A DNA stretch of 64,000 nt from Janibacter sp. CX7 (GTDB taxonomy: Bacteria > Actinomycetota > Actinomycetes > Actinomycetales > Dermatophilaceae), in NCBI RefSeq assembly GCF_024362365.1, contig NZ_CP101464.1:2356001-2420000 (forward strand). Direction: 5' to 3'. The notes beneath the pieces are model-generated. The model made no database searches and was not told the DNA's origin. It saw nothing but the letters and a program-made list of their open reading frames with translations. Each line of letters starts with the position of its first letter. Position 1 is the first letter of the stretch. This document shows, piece after piece, positions 1 through 8,494 of the stretch. The translations under genes and the position numbers were made by a program.

Positions 1-551
1 AGCTTGTCGGGGATCTCGGGCAGCTCGTAGATCTGCTGCCAGGTGAGGATCCGCTCACCGTCGGGCTGCGCCGTCGGCAGCACCCGCGGGGTGGCGCCCG
101 TGCTCAGCAGGACGACGTCGGCGGCGATCGTCTCGGTGCCCCCGTCGGGACCCTCGACGACGACCTCGCTCGGCGAGGCGAGCCGGCCGGTGCCGGGCAC
201 GACCCGCACCCCGACCTCCTGCAGCCGGGCGGTGATGTCGGCGGACTGCGCGGCCGCGAGGTTGCGCACCCGGCGGTTGATCGCGTCGAGCTCGGCGACC
301 GTCTCGGTCGCGACGTCGCCCTCGTGGTCCTCGAGGTGCACGCCGAGGTCGGAGGCGGTCTCGATGCCGCCGAGGTAGTCGGCCGTCGCGATGAGGGTCT
401 TGCTCGGGACGCAGTCGGTGAGCACCGCGGCCCCGCCGATGCCGTCCCGGTCGACGACGGTGACCGACGCCCCCAGGTGCGCGGCCACGAGGGCCGCCTC
501 GTAGCCGCCCGGGCCGCCGCCGAGGATCACAACAGAGTTCGTTCGAGTCAC
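1..551 (-). CDS. lpdA: NAD(P)H-quinone / dihydrolipoamide dehydrogenase-like flavoprotein, N-terminal part
   Basis: Flavin-dependent pyridine nucleotide-disulfide oxidoreductase; only the first 183 codons are in the window. The reading starts VTRTNSVVILGGGPGGYEAA, with the FAD-binding GGGPGG motif at about residues 11-16, followed by a GGAAVLTDCVPSKTL stretch. The usual redox pair CxxxxC is absent here (A-x4-C), as in the quinone reductase LpdA branch (M. tuberculosis Rv3303c) rather than true lipoamide dehydrogenases. GTG at 551 is the chosen start; GTG eight codons in is an alternative. The gene is divergent from punA, which matches the conserved lpdA/punA/pmmB neighbourhood of actinobacteria. 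Family assignment is strong; the exact electron acceptor is inferred. Confidence 0.85.
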   Translation of the reverse strand, partial: MTRTNSVVILGGGPGGYEAALVAAHLGASVTVVDRDGIGGAAVLTDCVPSKTLIATADYLGGIETASDLGVHLEDHEGDVATETVAELDAINRRVRNLAAAQSADITARLQEVGVRVVPGTGRLASPSEVVVEGPDGGTETIAADVVLLSTGATPRVLPTAQPDGERILTWQQIYELPEIPDK

Positions 552-573
552 GCCTCCCATCCAACCACCCTTG

Positions 574-579
574 TAGATT
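574..579 (+). promoter_or_regulatory. -10 box of a leaderless punA promoter
   Basis: TAGATT lies 6 nt before the GTG start of punA. No Shine-Dalgarno sequence separates box and start, so transcription probably begins at or next to the G of GTG, giving a leaderless mRNA. Confidence 0.65.
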
Positions 580-585
580 GCGCCT

Positions 586-1404
586 GTGACCCAGACCGCT
601 GACACCCAGGACCCCTTCGCCCTCGCCCGCGACGCAGCGGCCGTCATCGCCGAGCGCACCGGCGTCGCGACCCACGACGTCGCCCTCGTCCTCGGCTCCG
701 GCTGGGGCCAGACCGCAGACCGGGTCGGCCGCACCGTCGCCACCGTCGAGCAGGCCGAGGTGCCCGGCTTCACCGCGGCGGCCGTCGCCGGCCACTCCGG
801 GCAGCTGCGCTCCGTCGAGATCGCCGACACCGGCCGCCGGGCGCTCGTCTTCGGCACCCGCACGCACTTCTACGAAGGGCGTGGCGTGCGCGCCGTCGTC
901 CACGCGGTGCGCACGGCGGCGGCCGCCGGCTGCCGCGCGATCGTCCTCACCAACGGCTGCGGCGGGCTGCGGCCGAAGTGGGGCCCGGGCACCCCGGTCC
1001 TCATCAGCGACCACATCAACCTCACGGCGACCTCGCCGATCGAGGGCGCCAACTTCGTCGACCTCACCGACCTCTACTCCCCCCGCCTGCGCGAGCTGGC
1101 CCGCGAGGTCGACGCCGACCTCGACGAGGGCGTCTACGCGCAGTTCCGCGGACCGCACTACGAGACCCCCGCCGAGGTGCGCATGGCCGGCATCCTCGGC
1201 GCCGACCTCGTCGGCATGTCGACGACGCTCGAGGCGATCGCCGCCCGCGAGGCCGGGCTCGAGGTCCTCGGCGTCTCGCTCGTCACCAATGCCGCCGCCG
1301 GCATCAGCGAGACCCCGCTGGCGCACGACGAGGTCGTCGCCGCCGGTCAGGCCGCTGCCGAGCGGTGCGGCACCCTCCTCGCCAGCATCGTCGCCAAGAT
1401 CTGA
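586..1404 (+). CDS. punA: Purine nucleoside phosphorylase
   Basis: Cytosolic phosphorolysis of purine (deoxy)nucleosides to the base plus (deoxy)ribose 1-phosphate. The 272-residue protein is of the trimeric PNP type: phosphate-binding LGSGWG (residues 36-41) and GHSG, then [14 protein letters not shown] (about 122-127; other members often have TNAAGG), [16 protein letters not shown] (about 187), GMSTTLEA and VTNAAAG (about 234). The start is fixed by the -10 box 6 nt upstream. It heads a rightward series in which the next gene encodes a phosphohexomutase that can convert the released sugar 1-phosphate to the 5-phosphate, the substrate of DeoC. Confidence 0.95.
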   Translation: MTQTADTQDPFALARDAAAVIAERTGVATHDVALVLGSGWGQTADRVGRTVATVEQAEVPGFTAAAVAGHSGQLRSVEIADTGRRALVFGTRTHFYEGRGVRAVVHAVRTAAAAGCRAIVLTNGCGGLRPKWGPGTPVLISDHINLTATSPIEGANFVDLTDLYSPRLRELAREVDADLDEGVYAQFRGPHYETPAEVRMAGILGADLVGMSTTLEAIAAREAGLEVLGVSLVTNAAAGISETPLAHDEVVAAGQAAAERCGTLLASIVAKI

Positions 1405-1412
1405 GGACGCCC

Positions 1413-3107
1413 ATGAGCTACACCTCCCGCCACGCCGCCGACGTCTCCGACGACCTGCTCACCGCCGCGCGCGAGTGGGCTGCCGACGACCCCGACCCGG
1501 CGACCCGGGGGGAGCTCCTGACGGTCGTCTCCGCTGCCGAAGGGGGGAACCCGGCCGCCGTCGCCGACCTCGCCGACCGCTTCACCGGGCTGCTCCAGTT
1601 CGGCACCGCCGGCCTGCGCGGCGCCCTCGGCGCCGGCCCCCATCGCATGAACCGGGCCGTCGTCATCCGCGCCGCCGCGGGCCTCGTGGCCCACCTGCAG
1701 GAGGCGAGCTCCGCTCCCTTCGTCGTCATCGGCCGCGACGCGCGGTACAACTCCGACGCTTTTGCCATCGACACGGCGGCGGTCGTCACCGCCGCCGGCG
1801 GGCGCGCGGTGCTGCTGCCGGAGCCGCTGCCGACGCCGGTGCTCGCCTTCGCCATCCGGCACCTCGGCGCCGACGCGGGCGTCATGGTCACGGCCAGCCA
1901 CAACCCGCCTCAGGACAACGGCTACAAGGTCTACCTCGGCGACGGCAGCCAGATCGTGCCGCCGAGCGATGCGCAGATCGCGGCGAAGATCGACCAGGTC
2001 GCGAGCGTCGCGTCGGTGCCGCGCGCCGAGTCCGGCTGGGAGGTCCTCGGCGACGAAGTGCTCGAGGCCTACCTCGACGCCGTCTCGGGAGTCGTCGGCC
2101 TCGACACCCCGCGCGACCTCTCCGTGCTGCACACCGCGCTCCACGGGGTCGGCGACACGACGGTCGAGCGCGCCTTCGAGCGGGCCGGCTTCGCCGCGCC
2201 GGCCAAGGTCGCCGAGCAGGCGGCACCTGACCCCGACTTCCCCACCGTCGCCTTCCCCAACCCCGAGGAGGACGGTGCGCTCGACGCCGCCCTGGCGGCC
2301 GCCCGCGCGACCTCACCCGACCTCGTCATCGCCAACGACCCCGATGCCGACCGCTGCGCCGTGGCCGTGCCCGACCCCGCGGTCGACGGCGGCTGGCGGC
2401 TGCTGCGCGGCGACGAGCTCGGCGTCCTGCTCGCCTCGCACCTGATCATGCGCGGCGTGCCCAAGGGCCGCCGGATGGCCAACTCGATCGTCAGCTCCCG
2501 GCTGCTCGCCGCGATGTGCCGGCTGTCCGGGGTGGCGCACGAGGAGACGCTCACCGGCTTCAAGTGGATCGCCCGGGTCGAGGGGCTGCACTACGGCTAC
2601 GAGGAGGCGCTCGGCTACTGCGTCGCCCCCGACCTCGTGCGCGACAAGGACGGCGTCTCGGCCGCGCTGCTCGTCGCCGAGCTCGCCGCGATCCTCAAGG
2701 CCGAGGGTCGCACCCTGCTCGACGTCCTCGACGACCTGCACCGCCAGCTCGGTGTGCACGCGACCGATGCCTTCTCGATCCGCGTCGAGGACCTCACCGA
2801 CATCGGGCGGATCATGGACCGGCTGCGCCAGGAGCCGCCGACCGAGGTCGCCGACTCCCCCGTCGCGAGCGCCGAAGACCTCTCGGTCGGCGCCGGCGGG
2901 CTGCCGCCGACCGACGGGCTGCGCTACCTGCTCGACGACGACTCGCGGATCATCGTTCGCCCCTCCGGCACCGAGCCGAAGCTCAAGGTCTACCTCGAGG
3001 CGATCGAGCCGGTCGCCTCCCCGGACGACCTGTCGGCGGCACGTGAGCGGGCCGCCGAGCGCCTCGGCCGGGTGCGGGCGGCGATGGAGTCGCTCACGGC
3101 GCTCTAG
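1413..3107 (+). CDS. pmmB: Phospho-sugar mutase (phosphomannomutase/phosphopentomutase-like)
   Basis: Alpha-D-phosphohexomutase family, 564 residues, the long form. The active-site serine loop TASHNPP is near residue 160, the metal loop DPDADR near 309, GDELG and GFKWI follow, and the phosphate-binding loop RPSGTEPK is near 516. ATG at 1413, preceded by an AGGA ribosome-binding site 8 nt after the punA stop, fits the family N-terminus; the open frame extends further upstream but overlaps punA. The position between punA and deoC suggests it serves as phosphopentomutase for nucleoside-derived ribose 1-phosphate as well as, or instead of, hexose phosphates. Substrate is inferred from context. 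Confidence 0.92.
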   Translation: MSYTSRHAADVSDDLLTAAREWAADDPDPATRGELLTVVSAAEGGNPAAVADLADRFTGLLQFGTAGLRGALGAGPHRMNRAVVIRAAAGLVAHLQEASSAPFVVIGRDARYNSDAFAIDTAAVVTAAGGRAVLLPEPLPTPVLAFAIRHLGADAGVMVTASHNPPQDNGYKVYLGDGSQIVPPSDAQIAAKIDQVASVASVPRAESGWEVLGDEVLEAYLDAVSGVVGLDTPRDLSVLHTALHGVGDTTVERAFERAGFAAPAKVAEQAAPDPDFPTVAFPNPEEDGALDAALAAARATSPDLVIANDPDADRCAVAVPDPAVDGGWRLLRGDELGVLLASHLIMRGVPKGRRMANSIVSSRLLAAMCRLSGVAHEETLTGFKWIARVEGLHYGYEEALGYCVAPDLVRDKDGVSAALLVAELAAILKAEGRTLLDVLDDLHRQLGVHATDAFSIRVEDLTDIGRIMDRLRQEPPTEVADSPVASAEDLSVGAGGLPPTDGLRYLLDDDSRIIVRPSGTEPKLKVYLEAIEPVASPDDLSAARERAAERLGRVRAAMESLTAL

Positions 3108-3110
3108 ACT
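3105..3110 (+). promoter_or_regulatory. -10 box before the uridine-kinase-like gene
   Basis: TAGACT overlaps the pmmB stop codon (its TAG) and stands 8 nt before the GTG start at 3119. It probably gives a leaderless or nearly leaderless transcript. Confidence 0.5.
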
Positions 3111-3118
3111 CTCCCTTC

Positions 3119-3736
3119 GTGCCGACGCCAGCCCTGCCCCCTTCGACCGGACGTGTCGTCGTCCTCGCCGGGCCGAGCGGGTCCGGCAAGTCCCGTCTCG
3201 CCGCCCGCCTGCACCGTGACCACGGGTGGCCGGTCGTGCGCCTCGACGACTTCTACAAGGACCTCGACGCCCCCGGCCTGCCCCGCAGCGAAGAGCTCGG
3301 GATGGTCGACTGGGACCACCCCGACAGCTGGGACGAGGCGGCGGCGATCGCCGCGCTGAGCACCCTCCTGGCGACCGGGACGGCGGCGATGCCGATCTAT
3401 GACATCAGCGTCTCGCGGGCCACGGGCGAGCACACCGTGACCGCGCGGCCGGACGACCTCGTCGTCGCCGAGGGGATCTTCGCGGCCGAGGCGATCCCGG
3501 CCCTGCGCGAGGCCGGTCTGCTCCACTCCGCCTGGTGCATCCGTCACCACCGGCTCAAGACCTTCGTGCTGCGGCTGGCGCGCGACCTCAAGGAGCGCCG
3601 CAAGCCACCGCTGACCCTCGTGCGCCGCGGCCTGGTCCTCATGCGCGACGAGCCGCGCGTCGTCGCCCGGCACGTCGAGCTCGGCGCCCGCTGCGCCACC
3701 CCCCGCCAGGCCGAGCGCGAGCTCGCCGGCGCCTGA
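3119..3736 (+). CDS. Uridine kinase-like P-loop NTPase
   Basis: A 205-residue P-loop protein with Walker A GPSGSGKS at about residues 19-26, followed by the VRLDDFYKD segment typical of uridine kinase and related nucleoside kinases, and VDWDHPDSWD, which matches the substrate-binding region. Expected role is ATP-dependent phosphorylation of uridine or cytidine, which fits a salvage cluster. The C-terminal half is diverged and arginine-rich, with no strong second motif, so the substrate is uncertain. GTG start at 3119 sits just after the -10 box overlapping the pmmB stop. Confidence 0.75.
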   Translation: MPTPALPPSTGRVVVLAGPSGSGKSRLAARLHRDHGWPVVRLDDFYKDLDAPGLPRSEELGMVDWDHPDSWDEAAAIAALSTLLATGTAAMPIYDISVSRATGEHTVTARPDDLVVAEGIFAAEAIPALREAGLLHSAWCIRHHRLKTFVLRLARDLKERRKPPLTLVRRGLVLMRDEPRVVARHVELGARCATPRQAERELAGA

Positions 3737-3744
3737 GGTCGGCG

Positions 3745-4380
3745 ATGGCCACGACGTCCTACCTCACCGTCGCCCGCGACGGCGAGGTCGAGATCGAGGT
3801 CAAGCGGTCGCGCTTCCTGTGCACCCTCCAGCGGGTCGAGGACGAAGGGAGCGCCCGTGCCGTCGTCGAGCGGCTGCGCAAGCAGCACTGGGACGCCCGG
3901 CACCACTGCTCGGCCTTCGTCCTGGGGCCGGACCGCGGGGTGGCCCGCTCGTCGGACGACGGCGAGCCGTCGGGCACGGCCGGCGCCCCGATGCTCGAGG
4001 TCCTCACCGGGCACGAGGTGAGCGATGTCGTCGCGGTCGTCACCCGGTGGTTCGGCGGGGTGCTGCTCGGCACCGGCGGTCTCGTGCGGGCCTACGGCGA
4101 CGCGGTGCGCGCCGGGCTGGAGTCGGTGGGCACGCTGCGGCGCGAGCTCGTCGTCGAGCACGAGCTCGTCGTGTCGCACGTCGAGGCGGGGCGCGTGGAC
4201 AACGAGCTTCGCTCGCGGGGCGTGCACGTCGTCGACGCCGACTACGCCGCCGAGGTCACCCTGACGCTCGGGGTCCCGGCCACCGAGGTCGCCGGGCTCA
4301 CGCCCCTCGTCGCGGAGCTGACCGCCGGCTCCGGGCGGCTGCGCGAGGTGGGGTCGCGCTGGGTCGACGCCCTAGGCTGA
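3745..4380 (+). CDS. YigZ/IMPACT family protein
   Basis: A 211-residue member of the YigZ/IMPACT (UPF0029) family. Family features visible: EVKRSRFLCTL near the N-terminus, HCSAFVLG, SSDDGEPSGTAGAP (the conserved DDGEP(S/P)GTAG block) and RWFGGVLLGTGGLVRAY. The biochemical role in bacteria is unclear; an N-terminal ribosomal-protein-S5-fold domain is followed by a ferredoxin-like C-terminal domain that may bind nucleic acid. ATG at 3745 lies 9 nt after the previous stop. Its last codons carry the -10 box of deoC. Confidence 0.88.
   Translation: MATTSYLTVARDGEVEIEVKRSRFLCTLQRVEDEGSARAVVERLRKQHWDARHHCSAFVLGPDRGVARSSDDGEPSGTAGAPMLEVLTGHEVSDVVAVVTRWFGGVLLGTGGLVRAYGDAVRAGLESVGTLRRELVVEHELVVSHVEAGRVDNELRSRGVHVVDADYAAEVTLTLGVPATEVAGLTPLVAELTAGSGRLREVGSRWVDALG
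4373..4378 (+). promoter_or_regulatory. -10 box of a leaderless deoC promoter
   Basis: TAGGCT lies 6 nt before the deoC ATG and overlaps the stop region of the preceding gene. The sequence GAGGAC between box and start is part of this spacer, so it may not act as a ribosome-binding site. Confidence 0.6.
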
Positions 4381-4384
4381 GGAC

Positions 4385-5164
4385 ATGACTCGCCGTCCCC
4401 CCTTCGCCCCCGGCACGACGCTCACCGTCCAGGACGTCGCCGACCTCGTCGACCACGCGCTGCTCAAGCCGGAGCTGACCCCCGACGAAGTGGCCGCCTC
4501 CGTTCGCGAGCTCGCGGCCCAGCGCATCTGGAGCGTCTGCGTGCGCCCGAGCGACGTCGCCCTCGCCGCGGAGACCATCGCGGCGGTCGACGGCAGCCCG
4601 ACCCGGGTGTGCACGGTCATCGGGTTCCCCCACGGCACGACCTCGACGGCGGCGAAGGTCGCCGAGTCGCGGCAGGCCCTGGCCGACGGCGCGACCGAGC
4701 TCGACATGGTGCTCAACATCGGCCGGCTGCGCGGCGGTGACATCACCGCGGTGCGCGACGACATCGCGGCCGTCGTCGAGGTGGGTCACGAGGCTGGCGC
4801 CCTGGTCAAGGTCATCTTCGAGACTGCGCTGCTCGACGAGCGCGCCAAGGTCGACGCCTGCCGGGCGAGCGCCGACGCGGGGGCCGACTTCACGAAGACG
4901 TCCACGGGCTTCGCCGGCGGGGGCGCGACCCTCGCCGACGTGGCACTCATGCGGGCCAACACCCCCGAGAGCATGGAGGTCAAGGCCTCCGGCGGCGTGC
5001 GCGACATCCCCACGCTCCTCGCGATGCTCGCCGAGGGCGTCACCCGCATCGGCACCTCGAGCACGGCGGCCCTGCTGGCCGGCGCCGAGCAGGTCGGGCC
5101 CGCGGGCCTCGTCGTGCCGCAGCCGGGTCAGACCGCGGACGCGGGTCCGAGCGACACCTACTGA
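4385..5164 (+). CDS. deoC: Deoxyribose-phosphate aldolase
   Basis: Splits 2-deoxyribose 5-phosphate into acetaldehyde and glyceraldehyde 3-phosphate, the last step of deoxynucleoside breakdown. The 259-residue TIM-barrel enzyme has VDHALLKPEL at the N-terminus, KVIFET, the Schiff-base lysine in KTSTGF (K171) and the second catalytic lysine in VKASGGVRD (K200). Start is ATG at 4385 directly after the promoter box. It ends the rightward half of the salvage region and converges on add across a hairpin-rich gap. Confidence 0.95.
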   Translation: MTRRPPFAPGTTLTVQDVADLVDHALLKPELTPDEVAASVRELAAQRIWSVCVRPSDVALAAETIAAVDGSPTRVCTVIGFPHGTTSTAAKVAESRQALADGATELDMVLNIGRLRGGDITAVRDDIAAVVEVGHEAGALVKVIFETALLDERAKVDACRASADAGADFTKTSTGFAGGGATLADVALMRANTPESMEVKASGGVRDIPTLLAMLAEGVTRIGTSSTAALLAGAEQVGPAGLVVPQPGQTADAGPSDTY

Positions 5165-5204
5165 GGCGAGGCGGGTGTCGCTGTGCGCACCCGTCGTCGT
5201 TGAG

Positions 5205-5271
5205 GCCACCTGGTTGCCCGTCTCGGGCCAGCCGGGTGGCACCAACGCCACCAGGTGGCACCAAGGCCACC
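5205..5271. terminator. Tandem hairpins between convergent deoC and add
   Basis: Two adjacent stem-loops, each GGTGGC-N6-GCCACC (5235-5252 and 5254-5271), follow one another with one base between. An upstream segment GCCACCTGG (5205-5213) is complementary to CCAGGTGGC (5251-5259), which spans the junction of the two hairpins, so an alternative fold is possible. No U-run follows. Placement between convergent genes suggests a bidirectional terminator. Confidence 0.55.
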
Positions 5272-5284
5272 AGGCACAGCGGGC

Positions 5285-6424
5285 TCAGGCAAGGGCCGCG
5301 TAGGCGGGCTTGATCCGCCCCTCGATGAGCTCCAGCCTCTCGTCGAAGGGGAGGAAGGCGGACTTCATCGCGTTCGTCGTCACCCAGCGCAGGTCCTCGA
5401 GGTCCCAGCCGGCCTCGGTGACCAGGGCGAGCATCTCCCGGGTCATCGAGGTGTCCGACATCAGCCGGTTGTCGGTGTTGAGCGTGACCCGGTAGCGCAG
5501 CCGCGCGAGGAGGGTGATCGGGTGCGCTGCGATCGAGGGCGCCGCGCCGGTCTGCACATTGCTGTGGGGGCACATCTCGAGCGGCACCCGGGTGTCGCGG
5601 ACATAGGCGGCGAGCCGCCCCAGCCGAAGCTGCGAGGGGTCCTCGCGCGCCGCCTGGTTCGCCGCGAGCGGGTCGTCGGTGACGGTCGCCCCGCGGAAGC
5701 CGATGTCGTCGACGATCCGCACCCCGTGCCCGAGCCGGTCGGCGCCGCACCACTGCAGCGCCTCCCAGATGCTCGGCAGGCCGAAGGCCTCGCCGGCGTG
5801 GATCGTGAAGTGCGCATTTTCGCGGCGCAGGTACTCGAAGGCGTCGAGGTGCCGGCTCGGCGGGTGCCCCGCCTCTGCCCCCGCGATGTCGAAGCCGGCC
5901 ACCCCACGGTCGCGGTAGCGCACCGCGAGCTCGGCGATCTCCCGGGACTTCGCGGCGTGCCGCATCGCGGTGAGCAGGCCCCGCACGACGATCGGGTGTC
6001 CCTCCGCCGCGGCCTCCTCCTCCCCTTCGCGGAAGCCGGCGTCGACCTCCTCGACGACCTGCTCGAGGCTCAGGCCGGCGCCCAGGTGCTGCTCGGGGGC
6101 ATAGCGCGACTCGGCGTAGACGACGCCGTCGCGGGCGAGGTCGAGGACCGACTCGCGCGCCACGCGGCGCAGCGCGGGTGCCGTCTGCATGACGCCGACG
6201 GTGTGCTCGAAGGTCTCGAGGTAGCGCACGAGCGAGCCGGAGTCGGCCGACTCGCGGAACCACCGCGCCAGTCCCTCGGCCGACCGGTCGGCACCGCTCA
6301 CCGGCAGCTCGTGACCGACCTCGTCGGCGATCTCGAGGACGGTCTGGGGGCGCACGCCGCCGTCGAGGTGGTCGTGAAGGACCACCTTGGGCAGCGCGCG
6401 GATGCTCGCCTCGTCGAGGCTCAC
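5285..6424 (-). CDS. add: Adenosine deaminase
   Basis: Hydrolytic deamination of adenosine and deoxyadenosine to (deoxy)inosine, the substrate for PunA. The 379-residue metalloenzyme shows the zinc-binding HDHLDGG near residue 17, the proton-shuttle HAGE motif in the middle, [10 protein letters not shown] and the metal-binding [13 protein letters not shown] near the C-terminus. GTG start at 6424 overlaps the stop of the upstream cupin gene by 4 bp (GTGA), so translation is coupled. It is the distal gene of the leftward salvage operon beginning at the lipoprotein gene. Confidence 0.95.
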   Translation of the reverse strand: MSLDEASIRALPKVVLHDHLDGGVRPQTVLEIADEVGHELPVSGADRSAEGLARWFRESADSGSLVRYLETFEHTVGVMQTAPALRRVARESVLDLARDGVVYAESRYAPEQHLGAGLSLEQVVEEVDAGFREGEEEAAAEGHPIVVRGLLTAMRHAAKSREIAELAVRYRDRGVAGFDIAGAEAGHPPSRHLDAFEYLRRENAHFTIHAGEAFGLPSIWEALQWCGADRLGHGVRIVDDIGFRGATVTDDPLAANQAAREDPSQLRLGRLAAYVRDTRVPLEMCPHSNVQTGAAPSIAAHPITLLARLRYRVTLNTDNRLMSDTSMTREMLALVTEAGWDLEDLRWVTTNAMKSAFLPFDERLELIEGRIKPAYAALA

Positions 6425-6780
6425 TCGTCGTCCTCCCGGTGGACCGTCTCGGGGGCGAAGGCGGGCGTGCAGATGGCGACGTACTCGGCGCCGGCGTCCC
6501 CGGTCGAGTAGCGCACCCGCTCCCCCGCCCTGGTCACGATGCTCTGGCCGGCGTGCACCTCGGTGGTGCCGCCGTCGTGCTCGACGAGGACCGTCCCCGC
6601 GACCACGAGCGTCACCTCGTCGAAGTCGGGCCGCTGGGCCGGCTCGGACCAGCCGGCCGGCGCCTTCATGTGGGCGACCGACATCGCCGCGCTGCCGGTC
6701 GCGACCCGGCCGACGTGCTCGGCGATGACCTTGCCGCCCGGCACGTCGATGATCGACGGGGCGTCGTTGAGCTCGGGCAC
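6421..6780 (-). CDS. Small cupin-domain protein
   Basis: A 119-residue single-domain cupin: the core [19 protein letters not shown] and [17 protein letters not shown] resemble cupin motifs 1 and 2, but the usual HxH pair of motif 1 is not present in canonical form, so metal binding is doubtful. Substrate unknown. It is locked between deoA (1 nt gap) and add (4-bp overlap), so it is surely co-translated with nucleoside catabolism; a role in sensing or modifying a released sugar is conceivable but unproven. GTG start at 6780. Confidence 0.75.
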   Translation of the reverse strand: MPELNDAPSIIDVPGGKVIAEHVGRVATGSAAMSVAHMKAPAGWSEPAQRPDFDEVTLVVAGTVLVEHDGGTTEVHAGQSIVTRAGERVRYSTGDAGAEYVAICTPAFAPETVHREDDE

Positions 6781-6781
6781 G

Positions 6782-8083
6782 TCAGGCCTCCTGGGCGGTG
6801 ATCCGGTCGAGCACGACCTCGCGCGGCGCCGGGGCCGCGTCGCTGATCCGCCAGGCGCCGGTGAGCGACTCCTGGGCCCTCGCGAAGCGCTCGGGGGTGT
6901 CGGTGTGCAGCGTCATGAGCGGCTGGCCCGCGCTGACGCGGTCACCGGGTCGGGCGTGCAGCTCGACGCCGGCCCCGGCCTGCACCGGGTCCTCCTTGCG
7001 GGCCCGCCCGGCGCCGAGGCGCCACGCGGCGACACCGACGGCGAGCGCGTCGACGTGCTCGAGGTAGCCGTCGGCGTCCGCCGTGATGGTCTCGGTCTCG
7101 GCTGCGGTGGGCAGCTCGGCGTCGGGGTCGCCGCCCTGGGCGGAGATCATCCGGCGCCACACGTCCATGGCCCGGCCGTCGGCGAGGGCGGCGCGCAGCT
7201 CGTCGGCCCCCACGTCCTTGCCCGCGGCGCGGGTCATCTCGTCGGCGAGGGCGACGGTGAGGTCGACGACGTCCTGCGGACCGCCGCCGGAGAGGACCTC
7301 GACCGACTCGCGCACCTCGAGGGCATTGCCCGCCGTCAGGCCGAGCGGGACGGACATGTCGGTGATGAGCGCGACGGTGTTGACCCCCGCGTCGGTCCCG
7401 AGGTCGACCATGGTGCGGGCGAGCTCGGTCGCGTCCTCCCGGGTCTTCATGAAGGCACCCGACCCGACCTTGACGTCGAGGACGAGCGCGCCGGTGCCCT
7501 CGGCGATCTTCTTGCTCATGATCGAGCTGGCGATGAGCGGAATCGCCTCGACGGTGCCGGTGACGTCGCGCAGGGCGTAGAGCTTCTTGTCCGCGGGGGC
7601 CAGCCCGGCACCGGCCGCGCAGATGACCGCCCCGACGTCGTCGAGCTGGGCGAGCATCGCCTCGTTGGTCAGGTCGGCCTGCCAGCCGGGGATCGACTCG
7701 AGCTTGTCGAGGGTGCCGCCGGTGTGGCCGAGCCCGCGACCGGAGAGCTGCGGCACGGCGACGTCGAAGACGGCGACGAGGGGCGCGAGCGGCAGCGTGA
7801 TCTTGTCGCCCACTCCACCCGTCGAGTGCTTGTCGGAGGTCGGCCGGCTCAGCGAGGAGAAGTCCATGCGCTCACCGCTGGCGATCATCGCCGCGGTCCA
7901 CCGGGCGATCTCCGGGCGGGTCATGCCGTTGAGCAGGATCGCCATCGCGAGCGATGACATCTGCTCGTCGGCGACGACCCCGCGGGTGTAGGCGTCGATG
8001 ACCCAGTCGATCTGCTCGGGGCTCAGCTCCCCGCGGTCCCGCTTCGTGCGGATGATGTCGACGGCGTCGTGCTGCTCGGTCAC
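6782..8083 (-). CDS. deoA: Thymidine phosphorylase
   Basis: Phosphorolysis of thymidine and deoxyuridine to the base and deoxyribose 1-phosphate. The 433-residue protein has the family pattern: N-terminal helical domain with DRGELSPEQIDWVIDAYTRG, then KHSTGGVGDK, GRGLGHTGGTLDKLESIPG, KKIAEGTGALVLDVKVGSGAF. Start chosen at GTG 8083, where GTGA overlaps the cdd stop; the frame is open further upstream but that would be antisense-like sequence inside cdd. It supplies deoxyribose 1-phosphate towards DeoC. Confidence 0.95.
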   Translation of the reverse strand: MTEQHDAVDIIRTKRDRGELSPEQIDWVIDAYTRGVVADEQMSSLAMAILLNGMTRPEIARWTAAMIASGERMDFSSLSRPTSDKHSTGGVGDKITLPLAPLVAVFDVAVPQLSGRGLGHTGGTLDKLESIPGWQADLTNEAMLAQLDDVGAVICAAGAGLAPADKKLYALRDVTGTVEAIPLIASSIMSKKIAEGTGALVLDVKVGSGAFMKTREDATELARTMVDLGTDAGVNTVALITDMSVPLGLTAGNALEVRESVEVLSGGGPQDVVDLTVALADEMTRAAGKDVGADELRAALADGRAMDVWRRMISAQGGDPDAELPTAAETETITADADGYLEHVDALAVGVAAWRLGAGRARKEDPVQAGAGVELHARPGDRVSAGQPLMTLHTDTPERFARAQESLTGAWRISDAAPAPREVVLDRITAQEA

Positions 8084-8493
8084 GGTGCTCCCTTCGTCAG
8101 GTCGTCGGCGCCGAAGGCCTGGGGCAGGATCTCGGCGAGACCCCGCTCGCCCTCCGGCGTCTGGATGCGGCACTGCGCACCGCCGTGCTCCCACAGCAGC
8201 TGGCGGCAGCGACCGCACGGCATGAGCGTCTCACCCCGGGCGTCGACGCACCACACGGCGACGAGCCGGCCGCCCCCGGTGCGCACGAGGTCGCTGATCA
8301 GGCCGCACTCGGCGCACAGGCCGACCGCGTACGAGGCATTTTCGACATTGCAGCCGCTCAGCAGGCGCCCGTCGTCGGCGAGGCCGGCGACCCCGACGGG
8401 GAAGTTGGAGTAGGGCGCATAGGCCCGCCCCATCGCCTCGACCGCACTCTCGCGCAAGCGCTCCCAGTCGGCTGCGGCGATGGGGCCGGCCAT
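8080..8493 (-). CDS. cdd: Cytidine deaminase
   Basis: Deaminates cytidine and deoxycytidine to (deoxy)uridine. At 137 residues it is the short homotetrameric form. Visible: YAPYSNFPVGVA, the CNVENAS segment, the catalytic CAEC (C-x-E-C; the glutamate shuttles protons and the first cysteine binds zinc) and PCGRCRQ with the two further zinc cysteines. It ends inside the deoA start (GTGA overlap) and begins 1 nt from the stop of the permease upstream in the operon. Confidence 0.95.
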   Translation of the reverse strand: MAGPIAAADWERLRESAVEAMGRAYAPYSNFPVGVAGLADDGRLLSGCNVENASYAVGLCAECGLISDLVRTGGGRLVAVWCVDARGETLMPCGRCRQLLWEHGGAQCRIQTPEGERGLAEILPQAFGADDLTKGAP

Positions 8494-8494
8494 G

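Noticed and set aside
55..1326. Long leftward frame covering the lpdA 5' end and punA
   Set aside because: It is antisense to punA with low-complexity Arg/Gly/Asp composition; the real lpdA reading is a different frame starting at 551.
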